Shown here one piece after another: positions 10,869 through 21,347 of a stretch of DNA of 64,000 nt (position 1 is the first letter of the stretch; each line of letters starts with the position of its first letter). The DNA is taken from positions 1 through 64,000 of the forward strand of contig JAAYEG010000017.1 of assembly GCA_012728895.1 (NCBI GenBank). Direction: 5' to 3'. The notes beneath the pieces were generated by a model that saw nothing but the letters and a program-made list of their open reading frames with translations, ran no database searches and had not been told where the DNA came from. The position numbers and the translations under genes were made by a program. The stretch comes from Methanospirillum sp. Lineage in GTDB: Archaea; Halobacteriota; Methanomicrobia; Methanomicrobiales; Methanospirillaceae.

Positions 10869-11954
10869 TCAGGCGCCGTCGCCGAACGGGTCGACACGGT
10901 CGATCACGACCGGGCGGTGCTCCCGTTGGGCCGCCTCGCGCAGCTCGGTCACGCGGGGGACGTTCACGAGGCCGGCGAGCAGCACGACCACCCCGATTCG
11001 CCGGGAGTCCACGGGGTAGTCGCCCGAGCGGAGTTCGAACCCGCCGATCGTCCGGTCGAGCCAGCGCTGCACGGTCGAAAAGCCCTTCATCGAGAGCTCG
11101 CGCGACGGTCCCGCGACCAGCAGCAGGGCCTTCCGTGCGCCGGTCAGGTCGCACGGCACCGAGACCTCCTCGTACACGGCCTTCTTCGCGAGCTCGACGA
11201 TCCTGGTCGCCCCGTCGAACGGGTCGGACCGGGAGACGAACGGGAGCCGCCGGCCGATCAGCCGTTCGAGCCAGTGCTCGGGGAGCGGCTCGAAGGCGTA
11301 CCCGACCACGGCGAAACCCTGCCCTGAAAGCGTCCCGAGCACCTCGCCCGCGTCGACCACGACCTCACCGACCTGTCCCCCGAACTCGCCGGCCCGGAGG
11401 AGAAGGCCGATCCGGCGGGCGGCCTCGGCGTTCAGGGCCGCGTAGAGGGAGGGGGAGGGATCGCGCTCTCCGGCCGGCCGACGGGTTGCGAAGTTATCGT
11501 TGTCGAAGAGCAGGACCGCGTCTGCCCGGGGCAGGAGGGCGTCGAGGGCGTCCCCGGCCCGGGCCGCGATCCGCTCACCCTCGGACCGCTGCGGGAGGGC
11601 GGCGAAGACGAGGACGGGCTCGGCGAACCCCTCCCTGAGCGCGTCCACGAGCGCCGGCGCGAGCGCCCCCGACTCGCCGCCGACCCCGACGCAGAGCAGG
11701 AGCGCGTCGACGCCCGAGGCGTCCTGCCGCTTGAGGTGGTACAGCACCTGCTCGAGGTCGATCGCACCCGCACCGAGAGGTGGGAAATAGAGACGGTCCT
11801 CTCCCGGCAGGGAGGAGAGCTGCCGGAGGGAGTGCGCGTCCGTGTCGATCGCGGCTGCCTCCACGCAGGAGACCCGGCCCGACCGGTCCGTCCGGTAGAG
11901 CGCATCCACGAGCCGCCCACCCGCGCCACCAAGACCGATCGCGAGAACCCTCAT
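10869..11954 (-). CDS. tubulin/FtsZ-family-like protein, divergent
   Basis: MRVLAIGLGGAGGRLVDALYRTDR..., CVGVGGESGALAPALVDALREGF, NDNF segment; overall FtsZ-like N-terminal Rossmann-type pattern with a non-canonical G-rich loop. Confidence 0.6.
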   Translation of the reverse strand: MRVLAIGLGGAGGRLVDALYRTDRSGRVSCVEAAAIDTDAHSLRQLSSLPGEDRLYFPPLGAGAIDLEQVLYHLKRQDASGVDALLLCVGVGGESGALAPALVDALREGFAEPVLVFAALPQRSEGERIAARAGDALDALLPRADAVLLFDNDNFATRRPAGERDPSPSLYAALNAEAARRIGLLLRAGEFGGQVGEVVVDAGEVLGTLSGQGFAVVGYAFEPLPEHWLERLIGRRLPFVSRSDPFDGATRIVELAKKAVYEEVSVPCDLTGARKALLLVAGPSRELSMKGFSTVQRWLDRTIGGFELRSGDYPVDSRRIGVVVLLAGLVNVPRVTELREAAQREHRPVVIDRVDPFGDGA

Positions 11955-12045
11955 GCCTCCCCGGGAGTACTATTTGAAGAACCGACCGGATATGTCCATC
12001 GCCGCGCGGAGGGGATTGCAACGGGTCCGGAAAAAAGGGTGGAGT

Positions 12046-12921
12046 TCAGATATAGGGGTTCCGCAGGCCCTTGCCGACGCCGAAGCTGCTCCTCTCCTCG
12101 ATGGTCTTGCGGTTCTTGGTGATCTTCTCGGTCGCGAGCTTCGTGACGAGCTCGATGCCGGGCTTGACCTCCTCGATCGGCTTCGTCTCGAAGCAGCCGG
12201 CGGCCATCGCCTTCGACCAGATGTCCGTACCCTTCTTGGAACGGACGAAGACCGTCGACCAGCCATCGGGGGTACCGACCGAGCCGGTCGAGATGTCGGC
12301 GAGGTTCGCCACGTAGTCGAGGCAGACGTGGCAGCCGGGCTGCTCGTACTTGTGCGTGATCTTCAGCGGGAGCTGGACCACCGCACCGCGCTCGGTGTAG
12401 ACCCAGAACTTGCCCTTGCCGATGTCGAGCTTGGTCACGTTCTCAAGCTTGGTGTTGGCGTGGTCCTCGACGAGCTGGACGATCGACTGGTACGGGAAGT
12501 TCTCCATGCAGAAGATCCCGATCGCGAGCGCGATCTTGTCGGGGACGTCCCGCAGGCCGACCGGGTAGAGCTGGCCCTTCCGGACCGCCTGCATCTGGCA
12601 GGGCGTCCCGACGATCCCGACCCTGTCCAGGCCGTACGAGCGGGTCGCCTCCTTGATGAACGAGACGTTCGGGCTGATGTTGTACTTCGTGCCGCGCGCG
12701 GCGTAGAGCTCGGCAACCGAGGTTGCCACCATCGGGCGCGGGCGCCACGGTTCGTCGCCGGGCCCTGCCACGATCGCACCGTCGATGATCCCCTCTTCGA
12801 GCGCGAACGCGAAGAGCTGGGTGACGATGCCGCCGTCCTGCGATCCCGCGAGAATTGCACGGTTGGTGCTGCGTGCGGCGACGCAGGACGAGTAATTGCC
12901 AAGGAAGTTGTCCTGAACCAT
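12046..12921 (-). CDS. frhB: coenzyme F420-reducing hydrogenase subunit beta
   Basis: MVQDNFLGNYSSCVAARSTNRAILAGSQDGGIVTQLF...GTPCQMQAVRKGQL...CHVCLDYVANLADISTGSVG. Confidence 0.95.
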   Translation of the reverse strand: MVQDNFLGNYSSCVAARSTNRAILAGSQDGGIVTQLFAFALEEGIIDGAIVAGPGDEPWRPRPMVATSVAELYAARGTKYNISPNVSFIKEATRSYGLDRVGIVGTPCQMQAVRKGQLYPVGLRDVPDKIALAIGIFCMENFPYQSIVQLVEDHANTKLENVTKLDIGKGKFWVYTERGAVVQLPLKITHKYEQPGCHVCLDYVANLADISTGSVGTPDGWSTVFVRSKKGTDIWSKAMAAGCFETKPIEEVKPGIELVTKLATEKITKNRKTIEERSSFGVGKGLRNPYI

Positions 12922-12931
12922 GGTCCTCACC

Positions 12932-13942
12932 TCAGGGCGCCATCGCGGCGTCGATCGTCTCCATGATGCTCTCGTACTGGTTCACCACGTCGAAGCTGAA
13001 CCAGCTCCGGGGGCACTGGTTGTAGCAGGCACCGCACTTGATGCAGAGGTCGCGCTGGCCCTGGGGCTTGCCGTACTCGTGCGTGATCGCGCGGACGGGG
13101 CAGGCGGCAGCGCACGCGCCGCACCCGATACAGAGCCCCTGGTCGATGACATCGTACATCAGGTCGCAGAAGCACGCTTCCGTGCCGCGCTTCGACAGCA
13201 TCATCAGCGGTTTCAGGTACGCCTCTGCGAGGGCCTTCTGGTCGTCGCTGCCCTTGAGGAGCAGGTACGCCGCCACGCAGACATTCTTGATCAGCTGCGG
13301 CGACGGACCGCACCCGGGGAGATAGACGTCGACATCGATGATGTCGCCGATCGGCAGGAACGCCTCGTGCTGGGGCTGGTTCTGCTGGCCCCCCCGGCAG
13401 AACCGGGTGATGTTTCCGTAGCAGGCGCACGAACCGAGCGCCACGACGATCTTCGACTTCTCTCTCGTCTGGCGGATCTCCTCGACGGAGATCTTGTCGT
13501 TGATGCAGACGGACCCCTCGACGAGCGCGACGTCCATCTCGGGGATGTGGCGCACGTCCGCCAGGGTCAGGTCGTAGACCCAGTCGACATACTTGTCGAG
13601 CAGGGTCAGGAGCCCCGCGTAGTTATCAGCTATCGCGACCTCGCAGCCCGTGCATCCGCTCATGTGCACGTGGCCGGCGGTAATCTTGTCAGACACTGGT
13701 TTTGCCTCCTTTAATTCGTGTTGTGCCGTGTTCGTTTCCTTTATATCAGTGGGAACGGCAGATTTCTGCTCCTCCGCCACCGGTGCGCGTTCGACCGGCA
13801 CTGCTGCCGGACGCGGTGCCGCCGGTTCCTCCGGCGGTGCCGGCTCGGCCGGCACGTCCGGTATCGGGGCCATCGCCCCCCCGGTCTCGACCGTGATGTC
13901 CTTCTTCGCGAAGATGGCCAGAATCCGCTCCAAGAGTCCCAT
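12932..13942 (-). CDS. frhG: coenzyme F420-reducing hydrogenase subunit gamma, with about 82-aa N-terminal extension (canonical start probably GTG at 13696)
   Basis: SGCTGCEVAIADNYAGLL, CIGCGACAAACPVRAITHEYGKPQGQRDLCIKCGACYNQCPRSWF; extension MGLLERILAIFAKKD...; AAAGGAGG at 13705-13712 upstream of the in-frame GTG. Confidence 0.93.
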   Translation of the reverse strand: MGLLERILAIFAKKDITVETGGAMAPIPDVPAEPAPPEEPAAPRPAAVPVERAPVAEEQKSAVPTDIKETNTAQHELKEAKPVSDKITAGHVHMSGCTGCEVAIADNYAGLLTLLDKYVDWVYDLTLADVRHIPEMDVALVEGSVCINDKISVEEIRQTREKSKIVVALGSCACYGNITRFCRGGQQNQPQHEAFLPIGDIIDVDVYLPGCGPSPQLIKNVCVAAYLLLKGSDDQKALAEAYLKPLMMLSKRGTEACFCDLMYDVIDQGLCIGCGACAAACPVRAITHEYGKPQGQRDLCIKCGACYNQCPRSWFSFDVVNQYESIMETIDAAMAP

Positions 13943-14405
13943 TCTCGACTCCGATCTCTCTGAGGATGAATGACACCGTCCCCGGTATCGCAGCACGGAC
14001 CGCTTCAGTGAGCCCAATCTCGAACTCGGGGGCGCTGACATGTCCGGGCTGACACCCGATGATCGTGATCTCGATCCGGTCCTTGATCCGCTGCAGGGGC
14101 TCCGCGAGGTCCCACGAGTGGGCGTCGCGGTAGGCCCCCGGGGGCAGATCCTCGACCTTCAGACGCGCGAGGGTGCCGGGTTCGGCTCCGAAGTCCGCGC
14201 AGTCGACGATGATCAGCCGCTCGGTGACCTCGGGATCGAGCAGGGTGAAGACGAAATGGGGGCCGCCGAGCCCGGCGTCGATCACCTTGACGTCGTCGGG
14301 CAGCTCGACCTCCTGCAGCGCCTCGATCACGGCCGGGCCGAAGCCGTCGTCCGCGAAGAGAGGGTTGCCACACCCCGCCACCACGATCTTGGGGAACAGC
14401 ATCAC
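13746..14405 (-). CDS. frhD: coenzyme F420-reducing hydrogenase maturation endopeptidase; ORF runs into frhG
   Basis: KIVVAGCGNPLFADDGFGPAVIEALQEVELPDDVKVIDAGLGGPH...GCQPGHVS; the family-like sequence ends near residue 155, then about 66 out-of-frame-looking residues. Confidence 0.88.
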   Translation of the reverse strand: MMLFPKIVVAGCGNPLFADDGFGPAVIEALQEVELPDDVKVIDAGLGGPHFVFTLLDPEVTERLIIVDCADFGAEPGTLARLKVEDLPPGAYRDAHSWDLAEPLQRIKDRIEITIIGCQPGHVSAPEFEIGLTEAVRAAIPGTVSFILREIGVENGTLGADSGHLREEGHHGRDRGGDGPDTGRAGRAGTAGGTGGTASGSSAGRTRTGGGGAEICRSH

Positions 14406-14412
14406 CGGGCGC

Positions 14413-15780
14413 TCACTGGATCAGCTTCTCCGCCACGAGCCGGCGGTCCTCGTCCACGACGATCATGTGGGTCGCGCACGAGACGCACGGGTCGTAGCCG
14501 CGCATGATGACCTCGGCCAGCTGCCAGGGCGCACCGGTGAGGGCTCGGCTGCAGGTCGGGAAATTCCAGGTGGTGGGCACGAGCATCGAGTACTCCTGAA
14601 CCCGTCCGTCCTTGACCCGGCCCAGGTGCACGTCGCACCCGCGCGGGGCCTCGTTGGCCGCCCATCCGAGCGAACCGTCGCCCTGCGGGATCTCGTCCGC
14701 GAGGACCGGCGCCGAACAGTTCAGGGCGTCGCAGCACTCGATGATCTTGTAGAACGCATCCGGGAACTCCATCGACCGGGCGATCTGCTGGGCCATGGTG
14801 CCCTTCTCGTCGTAGCCCTTGAAAACCTGGAGACGCGCTCGGGGACCGACCTCGACGGGCTGGCCGTCGTAGAGCGGGACGCCGGTGCAGGCCTCCATCT
14901 GGGGCCAGGCCTTCGCGCCCTTCGGGGTCGTGCCGCCGATCGGGTACTCCGGGTAGTCGTCGGTGATCTCCATCTCGCCCATGTACCAGTCCCAGGGACG
15001 GGTCTCGTTCCAGCGGGCCGGGTCCCAGCGCGGGTTCTCGTCCAGGCTCGACGAGCCGTAGAGCGGGTCCGCTGCCATGTAACCCTGGTTGTGGTAACCC
15101 AGATCGTCGGGGATCGGGACCTGCATGCCGCCGACCTCGGCCCAGTCGCGCTTCTGGAAGTTCCGGAAGACCGCGATCATGAACTCCATGTGATCGCGGG
15201 CGAGCACGAGTCCCTCCTTGGCCAGGTCGTAGATCTTCGCCTTGGCGCGGGGCTGGAGGTTCTTGTACATGCCGCCGATCCGGGGGTTCGACGGGTGGAT
15301 GCACTCGCCGCCGGAGATCTCGCCGATGGTCTGGGCGATCTCGCGGATCCGCTGGATGCGCTTCGCGACCGACCGCACGGGTTCTTCGGGCGTGAACGGG
15401 TTGATCTTCACATCCGTCCCGGGGATGTACATGTCCGGGAGCGAGAGGATGTTGTGCAGGGCGTGCGAGTGAATGCGGTTGGCACACTGCAGGATCACGC
15501 GGAGCAGGTAGGCGTCGTCCGGGATGTAGACGCCCATCGAGGCCTCCATCGCCTCAATGCCGGCCAGGCAGTGGGCGATCGGGCAGATCCCGCAGACGCG
15601 GGACGCGATCTTCGGCACCTGCTCGGCGGTCTTGCCGACGGCGAGCTTCTCTACTCCGCGGACGGGCGTGATGGAGAGCCAGTCACCGCGCTCGATGATC
15701 CCCTGATCATCGACCTTCAAGACGAGCTTGGAGTGTCCCTCGTGTCGCGTGGTGGGGGATATCTCAATGACTTTCGACAA
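14413..15780 (-). CDS. frhA: coenzyme F420-reducing hydrogenase subunit alpha ([NiFe] large subunit)
   Basis: SKVIEISPTTRHEGHSKL, RVCGICPIAHC, C-terminal DPCVSCATHM; start codon is TTG. Confidence 0.96.
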   Translation of the reverse strand: MSKVIEISPTTRHEGHSKLVLKVDDQGIIERGDWLSITPVRGVEKLAVGKTAEQVPKIASRVCGICPIAHCLAGIEAMEASMGVYIPDDAYLLRVILQCANRIHSHALHNILSLPDMYIPGTDVKINPFTPEEPVRSVAKRIQRIREIAQTIGEISGGECIHPSNPRIGGMYKNLQPRAKAKIYDLAKEGLVLARDHMEFMIAVFRNFQKRDWAEVGGMQVPIPDDLGYHNQGYMAADPLYGSSSLDENPRWDPARWNETRPWDWYMGEMEITDDYPEYPIGGTTPKGAKAWPQMEACTGVPLYDGQPVEVGPRARLQVFKGYDEKGTMAQQIARSMEFPDAFYKIIECCDALNCSAPVLADEIPQGDGSLGWAANEAPRGCDVHLGRVKDGRVQEYSMLVPTTWNFPTCSRALTGAPWQLAEVIMRGYDPCVSCATHMIVVDEDRRLVAEKLIQ

Positions 15781-15830
15781 TTGAATCTCCTCGTTGAATT
15801 CGATGTTCGACAGCCGGTACAGGGTCTGAG

Positions 15831-15857
15831 CGATCGGCCGCTAGTAGAGGCCGATCG
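15831..15857. promoter_or_regulatory. 9-bp perfect inverted repeat in the frh promoter/5' leader
   Basis: CGATCGGCC-GCTAGTAGA-GGCCGATCG, about 15 nt downstream of a TATA-like TTAATAAATAC (minus strand, about 15871-15881). Confidence 0.65.
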
Positions 15858-16069
15858 AGCGTACGGAATCGTATTTATTAACCTGTACGGGCCTGGGATT
15901 TAACCTTTTACCCTGCCGGAGCCAGAGAGGCTCCGGTTTGCCGAACCGCGCGATATTTTCAGGTATAAGACGAAAAAAAAGAACAGCGGCCGGACTCGTG
16001 GTGTCGCAAGGGGAGGCAGTCCGCCGGACCGCCCTCCGGGAACAGGGACCTTCGGTCCGGGGTGCGCGT

Positions 16070-17023
16070 CTAAGAGCGCGAGATCTCGTTCTCTTCCGAC
16101 AGCTCGACAACCAGTTCCGCGAGGGTCGCCTTGCGCTCTGCGTAGGCGTCGTGCTGATGGATGGACTCCTCGTTGGTCTGCTTGATCGTGATTCTGGTGT
16201 CCCCGGGGAGCTCGCTGAAGGTGGCGAGCACCTTCTTGGCCATCTCGCGGACGCAGTCCTCGACGAAGCGTGCGTTCTTGTGAGCGGCCATCACGACGGC
16301 CGACTCGTCCCCGCGCTTGAGCAGCTCGAAGGTCCTGGCCGACATCGAGTCCTTGAGGATCGTGATGATCGTCTCGAGGTCGACGTGCTCGTCGTCATCG
16401 ACCTCGATGCAGAGGAAACCGCGGCCCCTCTGGTTGTGTGTCGCCATCGGGACCTTATCGAAGAACTGCTGCGCGACCTCGCTCGTGACCCCCAGGTCGT
16501 GCAGAACCTGCGCGGCGTGCTCGGCCATGATGTTCTGGGCGCACGGGCAGGCCGTCATGCCGGTCACCTCCGCCCCGATCGACTTCCGTACGATCGGCTC
16601 GTGGAAGCCACGCTGCGCGATGGCCCGGGCGTTGACCTTGACGACCTCGTGACAGCTCGTCTTCGAGACGGGGGTCTCGCGCTTGACCATGAACTCCGAG
16701 CGCATGATCACCTCGGTCCTGTCCGCGTACTCGTGCCGATCGAGGAGACCGCGTGCGACGGCGCTGCAGAGCTGCTCGATCTCGGAGACGTCTCCCTCTA
16801 TCGCTTTTTGCAGAACTTCGTCGATCACCTCGAAGTTACGCGACAGGTTCGCGCCCTTGAGCGAGCCGGGAAGGTCGACGAAGACGTCGAACTTGGAGAT
16901 GAAGATGACAGGCCTCTTGTTCTTCCGCGAGACCTCGACCAGTTTCTGGACGTTCTTCACGCCGACGCGCGTCAGGTTTATGCGGACGTCGGGGCAGGTG
17001 GACTGGACATCAGGTAGTTCCAT
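16070..17023 (-). CDS. mptA: GTP cyclohydrolase MptA (archaeal type IV)
   Basis: [31 protein letters not shown]...[18 protein letters not shown]...[16 protein letters not shown]. Confidence 0.93.
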   Translation of the reverse strand: MELPDVQSTCPDVRINLTRVGVKNVQKLVEVSRKNKRPVIFISKFDVFVDLPGSLKGANLSRNFEVIDEVLQKAIEGDVSEIEQLCSAVARGLLDRHEYADRTEVIMRSEFMVKRETPVSKTSCHEVVKVNARAIAQRGFHEPIVRKSIGAEVTGMTACPCAQNIMAEHAAQVLHDLGVTSEVAQQFFDKVPMATHNQRGRGFLCIEVDDDEHVDLETIITILKDSMSARTFELLKRGDESAVVMAAHKNARFVEDCVREMAKKVLATFSELPGDTRITIKQTNEESIHQHDAYAERKATLAELVVELSEENEISRS

Positions 17024-17137
17024 TACTCCGGCCTCTCTACGATAGCCTCAAGGCCCTCGTATCTGAAAATGCAAGATAGACAGTTTATTCTCTTTTATTT
17101 AATATGTATATGGCTTCAGGCCAGGGATGAAGACGAG

Positions 17138-18127
17138 ATGATCCAGAAATACTACGAATCGGACGCCGATATCGGGGCAGTGCAGGGCAGGCGGATCGCG
17201 GTGATCGGTTACGGATCCCAGGGACGTGGACAGGCGCTGAACCTTCGTGACTCGGGCCTCGAGGTGATCATCGGCCTACGGCCGGGACGGTCCTGGGAGC
17301 AGGCGAGTGCGGACGGGTTCGCCGTCTTCCCGGTCTCCGAGGCCGTGAAGCAGGCCGAGATCGTGCAGGTCCTCCTCCCCGACGAGTCGCAGGGAGCGAT
17401 CTACCGCACCGAGATCCGGCCGCATCTCTCCGACGGCAAGACGCTGATGTTCAGCCACGGCTTCAACATCCACTTCGGCCAGATCGTGCCGCCGCCGAAC
17501 GTCGACGTGATCATGGTGGCACCGAAGGGGCCCGGGCACATGGTCCGCCGGACGTACGAGGAGGGCAAGGGAGTCCCCGCGCTGATCGCGGTCCACCAGG
17601 ATGCAAGCGGGAAGGCGAAGGCGACGGCGCTCGGGTACGCGAAGGGGATCGGCGCCACGCGCGCGGTGGTGCTCGAGACGACGTTCGCGGAAGAGACGGA
17701 GACCGATCTCTTCGGCGAACAGGCCGTCCTCTGCGGCGGGATCACCTCGCTGATCAGGGCGGGGTTCGAGACGCTGGTCGACGCGGGGTACGCGCCCGAG
17801 ATGGCCTACCTCGAGGTGCTTCACGAGACGAAGCTGATCGTGGACCTGATCTACGAGGGGGGCTTCACGAAGATGCGCGACTCGATCTCGAACACGGCCC
17901 AGTACGGCGACCTGACACGGGGGCCACGGGTGATCGGAGACGAGTCCCGCGAGGCGATGCAGGAGATCCTCGCCGAGATCCAGACCGGGGCGTTCGCCCG
18001 CGAGTGGATGCTCGAGAACCTGGTGAACCGGCCCGTCTTCAACGCGCTCACCCGTGCCGACGAGGAGCATCTGATCGAGGAGGTCGGGGCCGAGGTCCGC
18101 GGAATGATGCCGCAGTTCAGGAAGTGA
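17138..18127 (+). CDS. ilvC: ketol-acid reductoisomerase
   Basis: [39 protein letters not shown]...[22 protein letters not shown]. Confidence 0.97.
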   Translation: MIQKYYESDADIGAVQGRRIAVIGYGSQGRGQALNLRDSGLEVIIGLRPGRSWEQASADGFAVFPVSEAVKQAEIVQVLLPDESQGAIYRTEIRPHLSDGKTLMFSHGFNIHFGQIVPPPNVDVIMVAPKGPGHMVRRTYEEGKGVPALIAVHQDASGKAKATALGYAKGIGATRAVVLETTFAEETETDLFGEQAVLCGGITSLIRAGFETLVDAGYAPEMAYLEVLHETKLIVDLIYEGGFTKMRDSISNTAQYGDLTRGPRVIGDESREAMQEILAEIQTGAFAREWMLENLVNRPVFNALTRADEEHLIEEVGAEVRGMMPQFRK

Positions 18128-18687
18128 GGGTTCCATTCTTTTTTACCCGGCCCGTGCGGGTCCGGCGTCACTGCCTGCAGCGTTCATCGAACAAGTACCC
18201 TGCGCTCCCTGTCCATTTCGCATTCCCGTTATGCTGTTCAGCAGGGTCGCCACCCGCGTCATTCGGTCGCCCGGCGGGTTCTGCGGCGACGATGGGGGCC
18301 GGCAGGCCCGTCGTCGGGGAGTCCGGGGAACGGGCGGTCTCGTTCGCCTTCCTTGTCGTGCGTACCATCTGGCGCGACGAGCCCCTCCAACACCGTCATG
18401 AGAGCATCCCCGGTCATCCGAAAGGACCGACCCAGATCCGGCATGCCCCCCCGGTTCCCGAGAGCGACCGGACCGGGCTCCCGCCCCGGGACGTCGGCGC
18501 GGCATGACCCGGGGGAGATCGCGGGTGGGAAATCATGGTCGGGGAGACGGGGAGTCTGTCTGCACGAAAACAGGCACCCGGAGCCCGGCATAACCCCGGA
18601 AAGCCCTTCCCTGGGAGCTCCGCAACGCCATTCGGCGTCGGGAAACTCACGGACAGGTTCATCACGGTTCCGGGCACACAATCGTCC

Positions 18688-19176
18688 ATGCGCGTCGTGA
18701 TCGTCTTCTACTCGCTCTCGGGGAACACCCGCCGCGTCGCGAAGCTGCTCGCCTCGCGGCTCGCCGGGCCGGACCTGGTCGAGGTCCACGACCGGCACCA
18801 GTATTCGACCCTGACTGCGTACGCCTCCGGCGCCCCGCGGGCCATGCGGGGGGAAGTGGCGGAGGTCGACCCGTCCGAGATCGAGGTCGGGGACTACGAT
18901 CTGGTCGTGCTCGGATCGCCCGTCTGGGCCTTCTCCCCGACGCCGGCTGTGAACGGCATTGTCGCAGCGCTCCGTGGAATCGAGGGAAAAGAGGTCGTGA
19001 TCTTCGTCACCTCGGCGGGAGTGCCTGGCGACGCGGCCGGGAAGCTACAGGCCGCATCCGAGGCGCGCGGCGCCCGCGTCCGGGGCTCGGTCGCGTTCGA
19101 CCGGAAGGACCTCGATAACGAGAGAAAGATGGCCGACCTCGTCGGGCTCGTCACGCGTCCGCCATCCGCCGGCTGA
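18688..19176 (+). CDS. flavodoxin-family protein
   Basis: [22 protein letters not shown]...[20 protein letters not shown]. Confidence 0.85.
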   Translation: MRVVIVFYSLSGNTRRVAKLLASRLAGPDLVEVHDRHQYSTLTAYASGAPRAMRGEVAEVDPSEIEVGDYDLVVLGSPVWAFSPTPAVNGIVAALRGIEGKEVVIFVTSAGVPGDAAGKLQAASEARGARVRGSVAFDRKDLDNERKMADLVGLVTRPPSAG

Positions 19177-21226
19177 GGGTTCCGAGCGCCGCCTCGATCT
19201 CCTCGGGCTGGAGTGTCAGGGAGGCATTCGGCGCGGTGACCCGGAGCCCTGCGCCCCCCACCCTCCCGATGACGCGGTGGGGGACCGATGCGATCAGGGC
19301 CGGGTCGGCAGCGGCCATGAGGAACCGGCCCGGAGTTTCCGAGAAGAGGGCCTCGAGCAGGTCGCCCTCGAGCTCCACCTCGGCGTCGGGCGCGAGCGTC
19401 GCGAGAGCGGCGAGGAGCCCCCCCTGCGAGAGGTCGGTCGCCGTGACCCGCTCGGATGAGGCAATTGCCTCCCGGACCTGCACCAGGGTCGCCGGGTCGC
19501 CGATCGTCGGCGCGTGCCCCCCGCACCCGGTGACGGCGTCCAGGACGGACCCCCCGAAGCCGGGCGTGGTCTCGCCCGCGAGCGCGAGCGTCCAGCCGGG
19601 CTCCGGCTTCGACCAGCGCCGGATCGGCCCCCTCCCGATCATCCCGATCGACGGCGTGGGCTTGATCTGGGTCCCGTGCTCGTCCGACTCGTTGTAGAGC
19701 GAGACGTTCCCCCCGACCACCGGGCAGCCGAGCGTGCGTGCCATGTCGCCGAGCCCCCGGACCGCCTGGACAAGCTGCCAATAGACCTCGGGGTGGACGG
19801 GGGAGGCGAAGTTCAGGCAGTTCACGATCCCGACCGGGACCGCGCCTGCACAGGCCAGGTTCGCAGCGTTCTCCAGGACGGCGTTCGCGGTTCCCTCGTA
19901 GGGCTTGAGGTGGATCTGGCGCGGATTGCACCCGCAGGAGAGGACGAGGGCGGCGTTTCCGAGCCGCAGGACTGCCGCGTCGTGGCCCACGTCGACCGTC
20001 CGGACCTGGACGTCGTGGTCGTACTGTTCGTAGACCCAGGCCCGGCTCGCGACCTCCGGGTGGGAGAGGACCATGAGCGCCAGCTCGCGGAGCGGCCGCT
20101 CCGGTCGGACGAACGGCCGCTCGGCCGCGTACGGCTGCTCGGGGAGGGAGCAGCCCGGCGCTCCGCGGATCAGCACGTCCATCGGCAGGTCGCAGACCAC
20201 GTCGTTCCAGAACGTCACGATGTAGCGTGGCTCGGCGATGACCTCGCCGATCTCGGACCAGGCCAGGTCGAAACGCTCGGCGATCCCGCCGATCAGCCCG
20301 ACGTCGTCTGGGGCGACCTCGAGACACATCCGCTCCTGGCTCTCGGCCAGCATGATCTCGACGGGGGTCATGCCGGTCTCGCGCAGGTGGACCTGTTCGG
20401 CCTGGATACGGCCGCCGAAGGTCGAGCACATCTCCGAGGAGGCCCCCGCGAGGCCGGCCGCCCCGAGGTCACGGCAGGAGAGCACCTTGCCGGTCTCGAC
20501 CATCGCGAGTATCCCCTCGATCAGCAGCTTCTCGGTGAACGGGTCTCCGATCTGGACCGACGGGCGGTCCGCCGCCTCTGAATCCTCCGAGAGGTCACGC
20601 GAGGCGAACGACGCCCCGCCGAGACCGTCGCGCCCGGTCGGGGCACCCACGAGCAGGAGCTTGCTCCCGGGCCGCCGGACCCTCCCCGTGACGTAGGCAT
20701 CGGGCCGGACGGTGCCGACGCAGACCACGTTGACGAGCGGGTTCCCGGAGTAGGACGGATCGACGACCACCTCGCCCCGGACGACGGGGACGCCGATGCA
20801 GTTGCCGTACCCCCCGATTCCCTCGACCACACCGGTGAAGAGCCGGCGGTTCTTCTCGTCCTCGAGCGGTCCGAAGTAGAGGGGATCCATCAGCGCGACC
20901 GGCCGGGCGCCCATCGAGAGGACGTCGCGGACGATCCCCCCGACTCCCGTCGCCGCCCCGTCGTAGGGATCGACGTAGCTCGGGTGGTTGTGGCTCTCCA
21001 TCCCGATCGCGAGCGCGACTCCCTCCGAGAACCGGACGATCGCAGCGTCGTCGCCGGGCCCGACCAGCACGTCGGGGCCGGTCGTCGGCAGGGTCCTCAG
21101 CAGGTGCTTGGTCGAGCGGTACGAGCAGTGCTCGGACCAGAGGTTCTCGAGGCAGGCGACCTCGACCGGGGTCGGCTCCCGGCCGAGGAGCCGCCGGGCC
21201 TCGGCGAGGTCGGCGTCGGACAGCAT
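19151..21226 (-). CDS. purL: phosphoribosylformylglycinamidine synthase subunit PurL
   Basis: [87 protein letters not shown]. Confidence 0.96.
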   Translation of the reverse strand: MLSDADLAEARRLLGREPTPVEVACLENLWSEHCSYRSTKHLLRTLPTTGPDVLVGPGDDAAIVRFSEGVALAIGMESHNHPSYVDPYDGAATGVGGIVRDVLSMGARPVALMDPLYFGPLEDEKNRRLFTGVVEGIGGYGNCIGVPVVRGEVVVDPSYSGNPLVNVVCVGTVRPDAYVTGRVRRPGSKLLLVGAPTGRDGLGGASFASRDLSEDSEAADRPSVQIGDPFTEKLLIEGILAMVETGKVLSCRDLGAAGLAGASSEMCSTFGGRIQAEQVHLRETGMTPVEIMLAESQERMCLEVAPDDVGLIGGIAERFDLAWSEIGEVIAEPRYIVTFWNDVVCDLPMDVLIRGAPGCSLPEQPYAAERPFVRPERPLRELALMVLSHPEVASRAWVYEQYDHDVQVRTVDVGHDAAVLRLGNAALVLSCGCNPRQIHLKPYEGTANAVLENAANLACAGAVPVGIVNCLNFASPVHPEVYWQLVQAVRGLGDMARTLGCPVVGGNVSLYNESDEHGTQIKPTPSIGMIGRGPIRRWSKPEPGWTLALAGETTPGFGGSVLDAVTGCGGHAPTIGDPATLVQVREAIASSERVTATDLSQGGLLAALATLAPDAEVELEGDLLEALFSETPGRFLMAAADPALIASVPHRVIGRVGGAGLRVTAPNASLTLQPEEIEAALGTLSRRMADA

Positions 21227-21347
21227 GACACACAAGGGTCGACGGTCACGGGCATAAAGGCATGGCGACTCGTCCGGGGCCGACCCGTGCCGGTCCTTGG
21301 GGGCGGGGGCGACCGGGATGGCCCCCGGGGCCGGGCATGACCGTGGA

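Noticed and set aside
14173-15903. 576-aa plus-strand ORF
   Set aside because: Antisense to frhA/frhD, which have unambiguous protein signatures.
18894-20429. 511-aa minus-strand ORF
   Set aside because: Alternate frame of purL; no recognisable domain.
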